DNA from: Parabacteroides acidifaciens
GTDB lineage: Bacteria > Bacteroidota > Bacteroidia > Bacteroidales > Tannerellaceae
NCBI RefSeq assembly: GCF_003363715.1
Contig: NZ_QREV01000016.1
Location: forward strand, 1-64,000
Length of the DNA stretch: 64,000 nucleotides
Direction: 5' to 3'
The notes under the pieces were generated by a model. It saw nothing but the letters and a program-made list of their open reading frames with translations, was not told the DNA's origin and made no database searches. Of the stretch, positions 1 through 8,723 are shown one piece after another. The position numbers and the translations under genes are program-made. Each line of letters starts with the position of its first letter. The stretch's first letter is position 1.

Positions 1-240
1 CGTAGGGGCGGTTCGCGAACCGCCCAAAGCCCTGTAAGGGCGACAGATCATAGCCCAAGGCGTGAGCCTTGGGTTTACACACGACCATCTCCCGTCTTCG
101 AGCCCTGTAAGGGCGATACCTTGTGACACAGGATGTTACCGGTGCCGCCCTTACAGGGCTAAGAGAAGGGGGAGAGATACGTTTCCTTAACCCAAGGCTC
201 ACGCCTTGGGCTGAGATCTGCCGGGCTTACAGCCCTAAGA
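1..240. repeat. Cluster of palindromic intergenic repeats
   Basis: The spacer before the first gene is built from short repeats. A perfect 20-bp palindrome (GGGCGGTTCGCGAACCGCCC) lies at 6-25. A 16-bp unit, AGCCCTGTAAGGGCGA, occurs at 28-43 and 101-116 and is inverted at 146-160. A 24-bp element at 52-75 is exactly reverse-complementary to 189-212; its core is AAGGCGTGAGCCTT. No open frame here resembles a protein. These look like REP-type elements common between Bacteroidales genes; their function is unknown. Confidence 0.75.
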
Positions 241-295
241 CAACGTCGCTAAATCATCATTTACCCCCGAAGGTAAAACCTATAATTAATAATTC

Positions 296-1087
296 ATGCA
301 GATAATCCCCAAAGCTAATACACTAAGAAAAGGCATACTTCTTTATCGAGGCATCCGTTACCGCAAGGGTTTCGGCGTCCATTCCCCTTTTGTCTTCAAC
401 CTGATTACGAAAGTGATCGAGGAACGTTGTCCCTATTACAGCTTCTACGATATCGAACTGATCCGTAAGCAGCTTCTTTTCCGCGACAATCGGATCACTT
501 ATCCCGATCGCCGGCAGAAAGGCCGGTTGCGCAGCCGTACGATCGGGCAGATCGTCGAGCGGGAAGCGATCCAGGCGAAACACGGCGCTTTGCTCTTTCG
601 CCTGGCCAACTATTTCAAGTCCCGGCATATCCTTCAGTTCGGCCCTTCTATGGGCCTGTCTACCTTGTATCTGACTTCCTACTCGCCGGATGTGCGGTGT
701 ATCGCTTTGGAGACTGTCCCCGAGTTTGCCTCTATCGCCCGTATCGCTTTCGACAAAGCGGCGCGCAGCCCGATCGACTTGCGTGTCGGCAGCTATAAGG
801 ATTTACTGCCCGAAGCGCTGAAGGAGATGCCGCAGCTCGATTTCGTGTTTTTCAATACCCTGTATGAGCAGCAAAATAACCGTTGGCTGTTCGAAGAATG
901 CCTGAAGCATGTGCACGGCGATACGGTCTTCGTCTTCGAAGGCATCAAGGCAAGCCGCAAGATGCGCGACTTCTGGCAGGAAATCTGCCGGCATCCGGAA
1001 GTGACCGTGACGATCGACCTCTATTCGATGGGGATCGTTTTCTTTAACAAGAGGCTGCATAAGAGGGATTATATTGTTTACTTCTGA
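296..1087 (+). CDS. SAM-dependent methyltransferase-like protein
   Basis: 263-residue soluble protein with no signal peptide. The middle part has the pattern of a class I methyltransferase fold: an FGPSMGLSTLYL glycine loop after a beta strand (about residues 114-126), a second strand ending in an acidic residue (CIALE, about 140), and an LDFVFFNTLYE strand (about 181-191) where O-methyltransferases carry the motif that holds metal or substrate. The usual DxxK metal site is not obvious, so activity is uncertain. The N-terminal 60 residues (GFGVHSPFVFNLI) resemble a conserved Bacteroidetes family usually annotated only as methyltransferase or hypothetical. The substrate cannot be read from the sequence. 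The start at 296 lies 55 bp past the repeat cluster; no better upstream start is visible. Confidence 0.8.
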   Translation: MQIIPKANTLRKGILLYRGIRYRKGFGVHSPFVFNLITKVIEERCPYYSFYDIELIRKQLLFRDNRITYPDRRQKGRLRSRTIGQIVEREAIQAKHGALLFRLANYFKSRHILQFGPSMGLSTLYLTSYSPDVRCIALETVPEFASIARIAFDKAARSPIDLRVGSYKDLLPEALKEMPQLDFVFFNTLYEQQNNRWLFEECLKHVHGDTVFVFEGIKASRKMRDFWQEICRHPEVTVTIDLYSMGIVFFNKRLHKRDYIVYF

Positions 1088-1808
1088 TATAAAATTGGGG
1101 TAATAACTCTTAACTTGCAACTATTTTAGGGGGCTTATTGTATAAAACGGATTTTTCAGTCTCGAAAGACATCCGAAATTCAATAAATGTCAACCCACTT
1201 TTCAGCCGTCAAAAAGGGACTTTTTCTTATGATCCGGAACCTTATCGCCATGAAGAGGGACTTTATCGCTCTGATCCGGAACTTTATTGCCCTGAAGTCG
1301 GACTTCATATAGCACGAAGTCAATCTTTAAAGCGATGAAGTGCCGGGTCAAGGCAATTTTCTGCGCACTTCACGGCAACAAGCTTCCAAAATTTTCTTTG
1401 GATATTTGGAACGCCGTCCGTTTTGTTTTGAAATATTCGATTCTCCGGGAGTTAAGGTTTATCACATTGTCGGTGTTTTCGCCTTTTCGACAATCAAATT
1501 GCACACTTTTTGGAATGGGCTCGGCACCTTTTTTTATAGAGTGTCGGCCGGGAAGGCTAAAACCATGAAAAGAGTCAATTCAAAATCGATCAAGATTTCG
1601 GGCGAAATAGAAAAACGGCTGAAAAGGGGGTTATTGTATATTTCTTTTTTATTAATACAAGCCTTTTTATTTCTAAATCGCCTTTCCCATCGAAATAAAT
1701 AATCCGAATCCTTGCACAGCTCATAGATTCTGGCGAATATTGTACTCCTTTTTTGCAACATCCGGCGAGGATGTACGCTTATATAATAAAGAACCAAGTT
1801 ATTGTCAT
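1088..1808. other. 720-bp spacer without a convincing gene
   Basis: Several short frames cross this spacer but none has protein-like composition or a recognisable family. It contains a tandem repeat (1211-1339) and two near-identical 16-17 nt tracts, around 1129-1144 and 1624-1640 (both AGGGGG then TTATTGTATA), that bracket about 500 bp and could be the scar of an old element. A small hairpin (ACATCC/GGATGT, 1758-1774) lies in the leader of the next gene. No cobalamin riboswitch box was recognised, although the next gene handles cobalamin. Confidence 0.5.
1211..1339. repeat. Imperfect tandem array, ~20-22 bp period
   Basis: Five to six degenerate units can be laid out at 1233-1254, 1255-1274, 1275-1296, 1297-1318 and 1319-1339, preceded by a partial unit. 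The shared core is GGAACTTTATCGC followed by a TGAA end. Units differ by substitutions and by 1-2 bp in length. A short frame reads through it, but its repetitive Tyr/Pro/Glu composition is what the DNA repeat would give by chance. Confidence 0.6.
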
Positions 1809-2372
1809 ATGAAAAAGAGCATAATATACACCGGTACCGGTGATAAGGGGACCACTTCCCTGGTGGGTGGACAGCGCGTATCGAAGGCACACCAGCGTAT
1901 TGAGAGTTACGGTACGGTCGACGAACTGAATTCGTTCATCGGTTTGTTGATCACTTCTTTGGAAGAACAGGCCGACCAGGATTTCTTGCTGTTCGTCCAG
2001 CACAAACTGTTTACAATCGGCTCCTATCTGGCAACCGACCAGGAAAACACCGAGCTGAAGGTGGAAAGCTGGGTGACACCGGAAACGATCACCCGCATCG
2101 AGAAGGAGATAGACCGCCTCGACAATGAACTGCCTAAGATGCGCAACTTCGTTTTGCCCGGAGGAAGCCGCTCGGCATCACTGGCGCATGTCTGCCGTAC
2201 GGTCTGCCGGCGTGCCGAACGCCAGATTTACCGCTTGGCGGAGACGATACCTGTTGAAGAACCTGTTCTCGTTTTTATGAACAGACTGTCTGATTATCTG
2301 TTTGTTCTGGCGCGCAAGGAATGTCTGCGGAATAATGGCAAAGAAATTATTTGGGATTATACTTGCATCTAA
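1809..2372 (+). CDS. PduO-type ATP:cob(I)alamin adenosyltransferase
   Basis: 187-residue cytoplasmic enzyme that transfers the adenosyl group of ATP to cob(I)alamin, making adenosylcobalamin. Family marks are visible: the N-terminal ATP-binding TGTGDKGTT (residues 8-16), YGTVDELNS (34-42), LPGG near 118, the helix [13 protein letters not shown], and the C-terminal [12 protein letters not shown]. The ATG at 1809 is preferred to an upstream in-frame ATG at 1740, because homologues begin with a few residues before TGTGDKG and the upstream 23 residues are not family-like. Length matches the family. It stands alone here; in gut Bacteroidales this enzyme typically supplies methylmalonyl-CoA mutase. 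Confidence 0.95.
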   Translation: MKKSIIYTGTGDKGTTSLVGGQRVSKAHQRIESYGTVDELNSFIGLLITSLEEQADQDFLLFVQHKLFTIGSYLATDQENTELKVESWVTPETITRIEKEIDRLDNELPKMRNFVLPGGSRSASLAHVCRTVCRRAERQIYRLAETIPVEEPVLVFMNRLSDYLFVLARKECLRNNGKEIIWDYTCI

Positions 2373-2410
2373 AGAATATTGTTTTATTTTTGCGGAAAAT
2401 TTGAGAACCT

Positions 2411-2426
2411 AACCACCGAGGTGGTT
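2411..2426 (+). terminator. Short hairpin after the adenosyltransferase gene
   Basis: AACCACCGAGGTGGTT forms a 6-bp stem with a four-base loop, about 40 bp after the stop. It is followed by an A/T-rich stretch but no long T run, so it could be a weak terminator or a leader hairpin of the next gene, which begins 18 bp later. Confidence 0.35.
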
Positions 2427-2443
2427 ATTAATACTTGACAGCT

Positions 2444-2665
2444 ATGTATTGGACATTAGAGTTAGCTTCAAAATTGGAAGACGCACCCTGGCCTGCAACC
2501 AAGGATGAATTGATTGACTATGCACAACGTTCAGGCGCTCCACTGGAAGTGATTGAAAATTTGCAGGAAATGGAAGATGAGGGTGAAATTTACGAATGTA
2601 TGGAAGACATTTGGCCCGACTATCCAAGTAAAGAAGACTTTTTCTTCAACGAAGAAGAATATTAG
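2444..2665 (+). CDS. Small DUF2795-family protein
   Basis: 73-residue acidic protein (MYWTLELASKLEDAPWPATKD... at the start) with the DUF2795 pattern: a short helix, the W-P-A-T-K-DEL turn (about residues 17-24), then a helix containing LEVIENLQEMED. The very acidic C-terminus (KEDFFFNEEEY) is typical of Bacteroidetes members. The family has no settled function. A TTG at 2435 is also in frame, but the ATG at 2444 gives the normal N-terminus. Very short but clearly coding; an intrinsic terminator follows directly. Confidence 0.88.
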   Translation: MYWTLELASKLEDAPWPATKDELIDYAQRSGAPLEVIENLQEMEDEGEIYECMEDIWPDYPSKEDFFFNEEEY

Positions 2666-2694
2666 ATTCTCGAAAATAAATTAGAACATTAAAT

Positions 2695-2735
2695 ATCAGC
2701 GCGATGAACAATTAGGATTGGTTTGTCGCGCTGAT
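2695..2735 (+). terminator. Terminator of the DUF2795 gene
   Basis: ATCAGCGCGA (2695-2704) pairs perfectly with TCGCGCTGAT (2726-2735) across a 21-nt loop and is followed by GTTTTAT. It lies 30 bp after the stop codon. Confidence 0.75.
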
Positions 2736-2869
2736 GTTTTATACTATGTGGCACTTTTGGAAAGGTGAATATTTGGGTGAAATTCGCTTTTCTAAAAGTG
2801 TTTCTTTATATTCGTACGATCGGATTAACTGGAATGTTCGGGTGAGCCGTGTTTGTATTGAACGCCTCG

Positions 2870-2901
2870 TTTGTTTTTCTCGGCTTAAATACTTATTTTT
2901 G
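2870..2901 (+). promoter_or_regulatory. Bacteroidetes-type promoter of the toxin-antitoxin pair
   Basis: TTTG at 2870-2873, a 20-bp spacer and TATTTTTG at 2894-2901 fit the -33/-7 consensus of the primary sigma factor of this phylum. Transcription would begin near 2908, about 20 nt before the antitoxin start. Confidence 0.65.
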
Positions 2902-2929
2902 TAGAGTTAATAATTTAAGGACGAATATT

Positions 2930-3181
2930 ATGGATGATGCTTTAAGCTTGACAAATTCATATTGGAATATGTTGAAGTCACTCAGCAATGAAGTTAAATT
3001 GCGTCTGGCTGCCCGCTTGACCGAATCTGTGATTCATTCGGAAGAATCCGTTAAAGATCTTACGGAAGAGATGCTGGATAAATATAGTGGTGCATGGAGT
3101 GATAGCCGTGATGCGGACCAGATCGTAAAAGATATATATGACGGGCGTCACTCTTCCGGTAAGGAGCCGTTACAATTCTAA
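2930..3181 (+). CDS. Probable antitoxin of a VapBC-type pair
   Basis: 83-residue soluble protein. The N-terminal half is helical (SYWNMLKSLSNEVKLRLAARLTESV) and the C-terminal half is acidic and flexible, ending in YDGRHSSGKEPLQF. This is the usual build of small Bacteroidetes antitoxins, with a folded N-terminus and a tail that wraps the toxin. The role is inferred mainly from position: its stop is 4 bp before a PIN-domain toxin. An upstream start (2849) would overlap the promoter, so the ATG at 2930 is chosen. The block is A/T-rich compared with the secretion operon that follows, which fits an acquired module. Confidence 0.75.
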   Translation: MDDALSLTNSYWNMLKSLSNEVKLRLAARLTESVIHSEESVKDLTEEMLDKYSGAWSDSRDADQIVKDIYDGRHSSGKEPLQF

Positions 3182-3185
3182 ATAT

Positions 3186-3602
3186 ATGAAACGTAAATAT
3201 TTACTTGATAGTAATATTTGTATTTATCTGCTACGTAATAAATACGGAGTGATGCAAAGGATTATGAGGGAGGGATGGGGTAATTGCTGTATCTCTGAAA
3301 TAACGGTTGCAGAACTTTTGTATGGAGCGGAGAATAGTGATAATCCGGAGCGAAATGTTCAGTTAGTCAACTCTTTCTGTTCGGATATGGAGGTTCTTCC
3401 TATTTCTAATATTATATCTCTGTATGCAAACCAAAAGTCTTTATTGAAAAAGCAAGGTACCTTGATTGATGATATGGATTTGTTTATTGGTTGTACAGCC
3501 ATTGGTTACAATCTTGTTATGGTAACAGAAAATGTCAAGCATTTGTCTCGTCTGAAAGGTATAAATGTAGAAAATTGGGTAATTAGAGAAAAGAATGGAT
3601 AA
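3186..3602 (+). CDS. vapC: VapC-like PIN-domain ribonuclease toxin
   Basis: 138-residue PIN-domain protein, expected to be a Mg-dependent RNase toxin neutralised by the product of the gene just before it. The acidic site is visible: D8 in LLDSN, E43 in VAELLYG, D98 in DDMDLFIG, and the ENVKHLSRL segment near 115-122. The length is normal for VapC. The ATG at 3186 is used because the next start upstream would run back into the antitoxin gene. It ends 42 bp before the type IX secretion operon; nothing suggests co-function. Confidence 0.88.
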   Translation: MKRKYLLDSNICIYLLRNKYGVMQRIMREGWGNCCISEITVAELLYGAENSDNPERNVQLVNSFCSDMEVLPISNIISLYANQKSLLKKQGTLIDDMDLFIGCTAIGYNLVMVTENVKHLSRLKGINVENWVIREKNG

Positions 3603-3644
3603 ATGAATATACAATTTATTCTTTTTTGTTCCGTTTCATGATAT

Positions 3645-4589
3645 ATGAAGAAATATCTCCTGCTTATTATTCTTTTAGTTACCAGTGTCACGGGGGTGCG
3701 GGCGCAATACGACTCGCAGCTAAGCCAGTATTTCATGGCGATGGGATACTATAACCCGGCGTATGCAGGTGTTTCGGGAGATTTGAACATGCTGGCTCTC
3801 TCACGCCTTCAGTGGATCGGGATAGAGGGAGCTCCAAAATCGTTTTTTATCAATGCGGATATGCCTTTGAAGTTAGGTAAGACCAATAACGGGGTGGGAG
3901 TGGTTATCTTTACCGAAGGGATCGGTCTGTTCCAGAATACGCATCTGAACTTGCAGTATGCCTACAAACAGAAGTTGTTCGGGGGGACGTTGAGCGCCGG
4001 TATCCAGTTCGGGTTCGTGAACCAGTCGTTCGACGGCGAAAAGGTCTTTTATCCGACCAGCCAGTTCCACCAGCAACAGGACGAAGCGATCCCACAGAAA
4101 CAGGTGAACGGTATGGGGTTCGATATGAATGTCGGCCTTTATTACACGCATAAGAAGTTTTATGCCGGCTTGGGCGTCACGCACCTGAACAAAACGGAGA
4201 TCGCCTTGGACGATTATTCCTCTATGTATCTCACCAGCACATATAATTTCACGGGCGGATACAATATTCAGTTTCGAAACCCGTTGTATGAATTACAGCC
4301 GTCTGTATTCCTGAAAACGGACATGCAGAGCTTTCAGGCGGATATTACCGCCCGGCTGGTATATAATAAGATGTTTAACGGAGGTTTTTCCTGGCGTGTG
4401 AATGAGTCGGTGATCCTGTTGTTAGGGGCGAAGATCGGAAGTTTTCAAGTGGGATACGCTTATGATTTTCCAACCACACCTATCTTTAAAGGGACGAGTG
4501 GAAGCCACGAGGTTGTGGTGAGCTACAAATTAAAGTTGAAGAAATCGAAGTCAGGAAAGAATAGACACAAAAGTGTACGTATATTATAG
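3645..4589 (+). CDS. porP: PorP/SprF-family type IX secretion outer-membrane protein
   Basis: 314 residues. A signal peptide (MKKYLLLIILLVTSVTGVRA) is followed by the hallmark start of the mature PorP/SprF family, QYDSQLSQYFMAMGYYNPAYAG. The rest is a run of alternating aromatic beta strands expected to form an outer-membrane barrel. In characterised systems this family links cargo or the periplasmic PorK/N ring to the outer membrane. It is the first gene of a five-gene operon and sits 3 bp before gldK, the same order as porPKLMN in Porphyromonas gingivalis. The basic C-terminus (KLKKSKSGKNRHKSV) is unremarkable. Confidence 0.93.
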   Translation: MKKYLLLIILLVTSVTGVRAQYDSQLSQYFMAMGYYNPAYAGVSGDLNMLALSRLQWIGIEGAPKSFFINADMPLKLGKTNNGVGVVIFTEGIGLFQNTHLNLQYAYKQKLFGGTLSAGIQFGFVNQSFDGEKVFYPTSQFHQQQDEAIPQKQVNGMGFDMNVGLYYTHKKFYAGLGVTHLNKTEIALDDYSSMYLTSTYNFTGGYNIQFRNPLYELQPSVFLKTDMQSFQADITARLVYNKMFNGGFSWRVNESVILLLGAKIGSFQVGYAYDFPTTPIFKGTSGSHEVVVSYKLKLKKSKSGKNRHKSVRIL

Positions 4590-4592
4590 TAT

Positions 4593-6020
4593 ATGAAAAA
4601 AGTATTGTTAGTACTTGCGGCAGTAGCCTTGTTTACCTCATGTGGCAGAACCCTCTCCGGCGGCGGGGGTGAAGTGACAGGGGTACGATCGGTTGCGTTT
4701 AACGAACCGGCCCCTTACGGGATGGTTCTGATCAAAAGAGGCTCGTTCGAAATGGGACCCGCCGATAAGGATTCCCTGTGGGGGATCAACCCGGAAACGA
4801 AAGGCGTCTCTTTCGATGCTTTCTGGATGGACGAGACGGAGGTGACGAATGCCAAATACCGCCAGTTTGTGTATTGGGTGCGCGACTCCATCATCCGCGA
4901 ACGCCTGGCCGATCCTGCCTATGGCGGCAACGACCTGTTTAAGATTACCGAAGACAAATACGGAGAACCGGTTACTCCGCATCTGGACTGGAGCCGTCCG
5001 ATCCCTTGGAAACGTGCCAATGAAGACGAGATCCGGGCGATCGAGAGCGTCTACACCGTAAATCCGGTGACGGGCGAGAAGACGTTGGACCCGAAGCAGA
5101 TGGTCTATAAATATGAGTGGTACGACTACACATCGGCCGCCCTGCGCAAGCATAATCTGGACCCCGCCGCCCGTGTGCGCAATACCGATATACAGGTCGA
5201 CCCGAACGAGGTGATCATGATCTCCAAAGATACGGCATACATTACGGAAGAAGGTGAGATCGTGAACGAAACCATTACCCGCCAGCTGAGCGGTCCCTGG
5301 GATTTCCTGCATACCCGCATCGTGAATGTCTATCCGGATGAAAGCTGCTGGGTGAACGACTTCAACAATGCTTACAACGAGCCTTATATGCGTATGTATT
5401 TCTCGCATCCCGGCTACGACGATTATCCTGTAGTGGGTGTTTCCTGGGAACAGGCTACCGCTTTCTGCGTATGGCGTACCGACTTGTTCAAGCAATCTCT
5501 CAATTTCCCCAGCGGACAGGCGATCGAACCGTTCCGCCTGCCGACCGAAGGCGAGTGGGAATATGCAGCCCGTACAGGCAAGAACGAAAACAAATATCCC
5601 TGGGCCGGTGACGACTTGATGAACAGTAAAGGCTGCTTCCTCGGTAACTTCAAGCCCGGAAAAGGCAATTATACGGAAGACGGACATCTGATCACTTCGC
5701 GCGTCGGTTCCTTCGCCCCGAACGAATTCGGCCTGTTTGACATGGCGGGTAACGTGGCGGAATGGACCTCGACCTCTTATTCCGAGTCCGGCCCGAGCCA
5801 GATGAGCGATATGAACCCCGACCTGCGCTATAACGCGGCTAAGGAAGACCCGTACGCAATGAAGAAGAAAGTCGTTCGCGGCGGTTCCTGGAAAGACGTG
5901 GCACAGTTCATCCGTTCGGATATGCGCACCTTCGAGTACCAGAACGAAACACGTTCTTACATCGGTTTCCGTTGCGCCCGTACACAGATCGGTTTCTCGA
6001 GAGGTAAAAGCAAGAAATAA
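4593..6020 (+). CDS. gldK: GldK/PorK type IX secretion lipoprotein
   Basis: 475 residues. The lipobox LFTSC gives a lipid-anchored Cys17. The body is a formylglycine-generating-enzyme (sulfatase-modifying) fold used as a structural domain: GMVLIKRGSFEMGP near residue 43, FWMDETEVTNAKYRQFVYW near 77-95, FRLPTEGEWEYAARTG near 313, and the closing VVRGGSWKD...YIGFRCAR. With PorN this lipoprotein forms the large periplasmic ring of the type IX secretion system under the outer membrane. Length and domain order match GldK/PorK. A long frame on the opposite strand (4638-6035) is a shadow of GC-rich codon use. Confidence 0.95.
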   Translation: MKKVLLVLAAVALFTSCGRTLSGGGGEVTGVRSVAFNEPAPYGMVLIKRGSFEMGPADKDSLWGINPETKGVSFDAFWMDETEVTNAKYRQFVYWVRDSIIRERLADPAYGGNDLFKITEDKYGEPVTPHLDWSRPIPWKRANEDEIRAIESVYTVNPVTGEKTLDPKQMVYKYEWYDYTSAALRKHNLDPAARVRNTDIQVDPNEVIMISKDTAYITEEGEIVNETITRQLSGPWDFLHTRIVNVYPDESCWVNDFNNAYNEPYMRMYFSHPGYDDYPVVGVSWEQATAFCVWRTDLFKQSLNFPSGQAIEPFRLPTEGEWEYAARTGKNENKYPWAGDDLMNSKGCFLGNFKPGKGNYTEDGHLITSRVGSFAPNEFGLFDMAGNVAEWTSTSYSESGPSQMSDMNPDLRYNAAKEDPYAMKKKVVRGGSWKDVAQFIRSDMRTFEYQNETRSYIGFRCARTQIGFSRGKSKK

Positions 6021-6037
6021 CAAAGAAATATACAATC

Positions 6038-7102
6038 ATGGGAAAATATAGAAGATATAAGAACAGAGTCGAAATGTACCTCGCCAGCGAAAAGGGTAAG
6101 CGGGTGCTGAACTTCTGTTATAGCTGGGGTGCTTCCATCGTAATTATCGGCGCCCTGTTCAAATTATTACACTTGCCGTATGGTAACCAGATCCTTTTTA
6201 TCGCCATGACGGTCGAAGCGTTGGTATTCTTTATCTCTGCATTCGAACGTCCGAACAAGGAATACCACTGGGAAGAAGTGTTCCCCGTCTTGAAGTCTAA
6301 AAACCCGCTGGACCGTCCGGACTTTGCCAATAGTACGATCTCGGGCATGATGAATGCGGCGGAAGAGGATGAGACCGGTAGCGGTCTGAACATCAGCCTG
6401 GGTGGCAAGCCTGCCTCTGGTTTGGGTAACCTCGGCCTGGATGTGAGCGAAGAAGACACCAAGAATCTCTCCGACAGCATCAAGAAGCTGAGTGGTGCAG
6501 CCGAACAGATCTCCAAAATGGCAGAACTGACGGAAGCCACCCAGAAATATCTGGAACAACTCTCCGGCATGTCCGAACACATGGAGCGTTTCAGCCAGGT
6601 GACCAGTTCGCTGACCAACGTGTCCGACACGCTGCTTAATTCCTATAAGAGCATCACGGACAATTCCGACGGCATCAACCAGAATTCACGCGGTTATGTG
6701 CAGCAGATGGAGATGCTGAACCGCAATATCTCCGGTCTGAACACAATCTACGAAATACAGCTGAAGAGCATCAGTTCTCAGATCGAATCGATCGAACATA
6801 TCAACGGCGGCCTGAACCGCATCCGCGAAATGTACGACGGCTCTGTAGTCGACAGCTCTGTCTTCCGCAACGAAACGGAAAAGATGACGCGTCAGCTGGC
6901 TGAACTGAACCAGGTCTACAGCCGCCTGTTGCAGGCCATGACAGTCAACATGGGCTATCAACAACCTGCACAGCCGCAGCAACCTGTTTACCAACAGCAG
7001 CCGCAGCAACAACAGCCGCAACAGCAGAATTACCAGCAGCCGTATCAGCAGCCGTACGGATACCAACAGCAGGCTCCGTATTCAAACAACCCAATGAAGT
7101 AA
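6038..7102 (+). CDS. gldL: GldL/PorL inner-membrane motor protein
   Basis: 354 residues. Two closely spaced membrane helices (about 26-45 and 51-69) follow a short basic N-terminus; the second contains E60 within MTVEALVFF, matching the proton-pathway glutamate known in GldL/PorL. The cytoplasmic part is a long helical region rich in Ser/Thr/Gln (about 110-300). With GldM this protein forms the proton-driven rotary motor that powers type IX secretion. The last ~45 residues are almost entirely Gln, Pro and Tyr, a low-complexity tail beyond the conserved domain. The gene begins 17 bp after gldK and ends 6 bp before gldM. Confidence 0.95.
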   Translation: MGKYRRYKNRVEMYLASEKGKRVLNFCYSWGASIVIIGALFKLLHLPYGNQILFIAMTVEALVFFISAFERPNKEYHWEEVFPVLKSKNPLDRPDFANSTISGMMNAAEEDETGSGLNISLGGKPASGLGNLGLDVSEEDTKNLSDSIKKLSGAAEQISKMAELTEATQKYLEQLSGMSEHMERFSQVTSSLTNVSDTLLNSYKSITDNSDGINQNSRGYVQQMEMLNRNISGLNTIYEIQLKSISSQIESIEHINGGLNRIREMYDGSVVDSSVFRNETEKMTRQLAELNQVYSRLLQAMTVNMGYQQPAQPQQPVYQQQPQQQQPQQQNYQQPYQQPYGYQQQAPYSNNPMK

Positions 7103-7108
7103 TCGAAT

Positions 7109-8677
7109 ATGTCAGGAATAGCAAATAATCCCAATTCGCCCCGTCAGAAGATGATCAACCTGATGTATCTGGTGTTCATCGCTATGATGGCACTCAACGT
7201 GTCGTCGGAGGTGCTCGACGGTTTCGAACTGGTGGAAGACAGCTTGCGAACCTCTATCGATAATACTTCCAGCCGCAACGATATTGTCACTAATGAGCTG
7301 AAAGACTATTATCAGAGCAACCCCGAAAAGGTGCGCGAATGGTACGAAAAGGGTATGAAGGTGAAAGAAGCTTCCGACAGCCTGTACAACTATGTGCAGG
7401 ACCTGAAGGTGCGTATCGCACAGATTGCCGACGGTAAGAATGCCAATGTCAATAACATCGACCATAAGGACGACCTCGAAGCCGCTTCCCGCGTGATGCT
7501 CTCGCCTGTCTCGGGTGAAGGGAAGAACCTGCGTAAAAGCATCGAGGCCTATCGCATGATGTTGGGCGAGATGGTGGAAGACTCCGCCAAGACCCGCATT
7601 ATCGAAGCGAGCCTGTCGACGACGGCGCCTCATAAGCCGGGAATCAATACCCGTACGTGGGAGGAAGCCTTGTTCGAGAATATGCCGGTAGCGGCAGCCG
7701 TCACCTTGTTGACGAAGATGCAGAGCGACATCCGCTATGCCGAAGGTGAAGTCTTGTCGAACCTGTTGAGCAGTGTCGACGTGCGCGACTATCGTGTGAA
7801 CCAGATTACCGCCCAGGTGATTCCGGAAAGCCAGATCGTGATGCGCGGCAGCCAGTATAGAGCCAATATCGTTCTCTCTGCCGTCGACTCGACCAAGCGT
7901 CCTTCCGTCTTTGTGAACGGTAAGGAACTGCCTTACGACGCGAACGGCATGTTTACGGCCGTAGCCGGTACGCCGGGCACTTATCCGGTGAAAGGATATA
8001 TCGAAATGCCGGGCAGTGACGGAAGCGTCATGCGCCGTGAGTTCGAAAGCGAATATTTCGTGACCGAGCCGAGTGCGACGGTTGCACCGGTCTTGATGAA
8101 TGTATTGTATGCAGGATATGTCAACCCGATCCGTATCGCTGTGCCGGGTGTACCGAGCAGCAATGTGACGGCCACGATGACAAACGGAACATTGACGCGT
8201 AAAGGCGACCTCTGGGAAGCGCGTCCTGCAACAGTCGGAACAGACGCTATCGTCTCTGTCCATGCCAAGATGGCGGACGGGCGCAGCGTAGAGATGGCGA
8301 AGACGACTTTCCGTGTCCGTCCCCTGCCGGACCCGATGCCTTTTATCGAGTATAAGGACCAGAACGGCAACGTCCGCAAATTCCGCGGCGGCCAGTTCTC
8401 CAAACGGAGCCTGCTGGAAGCCGACGGCATCCAGGCCGCTATCGACGACGACCTGCTGAACGTGCCGTTCAAGGTGTTGAGCTTCGAGCTTACCTTCTAC
8501 GACTCGATGGGTAACATCATCCCGGAAGTCACGCAAGGCAGCCAGTTCTCACAACGCCAGAAAGACTATATCCGCCGTCTGGCAAGAGGCAAACGCTTCT
8601 ACATCACCCATGTGAAAGTGTTAGGTCCGGACAATAAGGAACGAACCATTCCGACCGTCGAAGTAATCGTAAATTAA
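7109..8677 (+). CDS. gldM: GldM/PorM motor shaft protein
   Basis: 522 residues. One N-terminal membrane helix (about 15-32, [21 protein letters not shown]) carries the conserved family start. The rest is periplasmic: a helical D1 domain (to about 215), then beta-rich domains, ending in the typical [20 protein letters not shown]...PTVEVIV. GldM dimers span the periplasm and couple the GldL motor to the PorK/PorN ring. Length and domain layout match the family. The intact C-terminus is followed by a palindromic repeat that separates it from gldN by 46 bp. Confidence 0.95.
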   Translation: MSGIANNPNSPRQKMINLMYLVFIAMMALNVSSEVLDGFELVEDSLRTSIDNTSSRNDIVTNELKDYYQSNPEKVREWYEKGMKVKEASDSLYNYVQDLKVRIAQIADGKNANVNNIDHKDDLEAASRVMLSPVSGEGKNLRKSIEAYRMMLGEMVEDSAKTRIIEASLSTTAPHKPGINTRTWEEALFENMPVAAAVTLLTKMQSDIRYAEGEVLSNLLSSVDVRDYRVNQITAQVIPESQIVMRGSQYRANIVLSAVDSTKRPSVFVNGKELPYDANGMFTAVAGTPGTYPVKGYIEMPGSDGSVMRREFESEYFVTEPSATVAPVLMNVLYAGYVNPIRIAVPGVPSSNVTATMTNGTLTRKGDLWEARPATVGTDAIVSVHAKMADGRSVEMAKTTFRVRPLPDPMPFIEYKDQNGNVRKFRGGQFSKRSLLEADGIQAAIDDDLLNVPFKVLSFELTFYDSMGNIIPEVTQGSQFSQRQKDYIRRLARGKRFYITHVKVLGPDNKERTIPTVEVIVN

Positions 8678-8682
8678 CGAAC

Positions 8683-8709
8683 GTAGGGGCAGGTTCCAAA
8701 CCCGCCCCC
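8683..8709. repeat. Palindromic GTAGGGGC repeat between gldM and gldN
   Basis: GTAGGGGCAGGTTCC is followed by AAACCCGCCCCC, forming a stem GGGGC/GCCCC with GGTT/AACC and a small loop. The same GTAGGGGCG start occurs at 2-11 and 12282-12291, and a longer cousin lies at 18288-18314. It sits inside an otherwise tight operon and could act as an RNA hairpin that changes gldN expression. Confidence 0.65.
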
Positions 8710-8723
8710 AAATAGATAAAGAT

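Noticed and set aside
123-305. 60-codon frame in the first spacer
   Set aside because: Composed of the palindromic repeats and overlapping the true start of the next gene.
1138-1338. 66-codon frame over the first tandem array
   Set aside because: Its Tyr/Pro/Glu repeats follow directly from the DNA repeat; unit lengths of 20-22 bp do not keep a reading frame.
1088-1808. Cobalamin riboswitch before the adenosyltransferase
   Set aside because: No B12-box or the matching stem set could be recognised in the spacer.
4638-6035. 465-codon open frame opposite gldK
   Set aside because: It lies wholly inside a certain gene, has low-complexity His/Val/Arg-rich composition and no family resemblance. 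It arises from GC-rich third positions.
7112-8536. 474-codon open frame opposite gldM
   Set aside because: Same cause as the gldK shadow; the composition is unlike a protein and the forward frame is a clear GldM.
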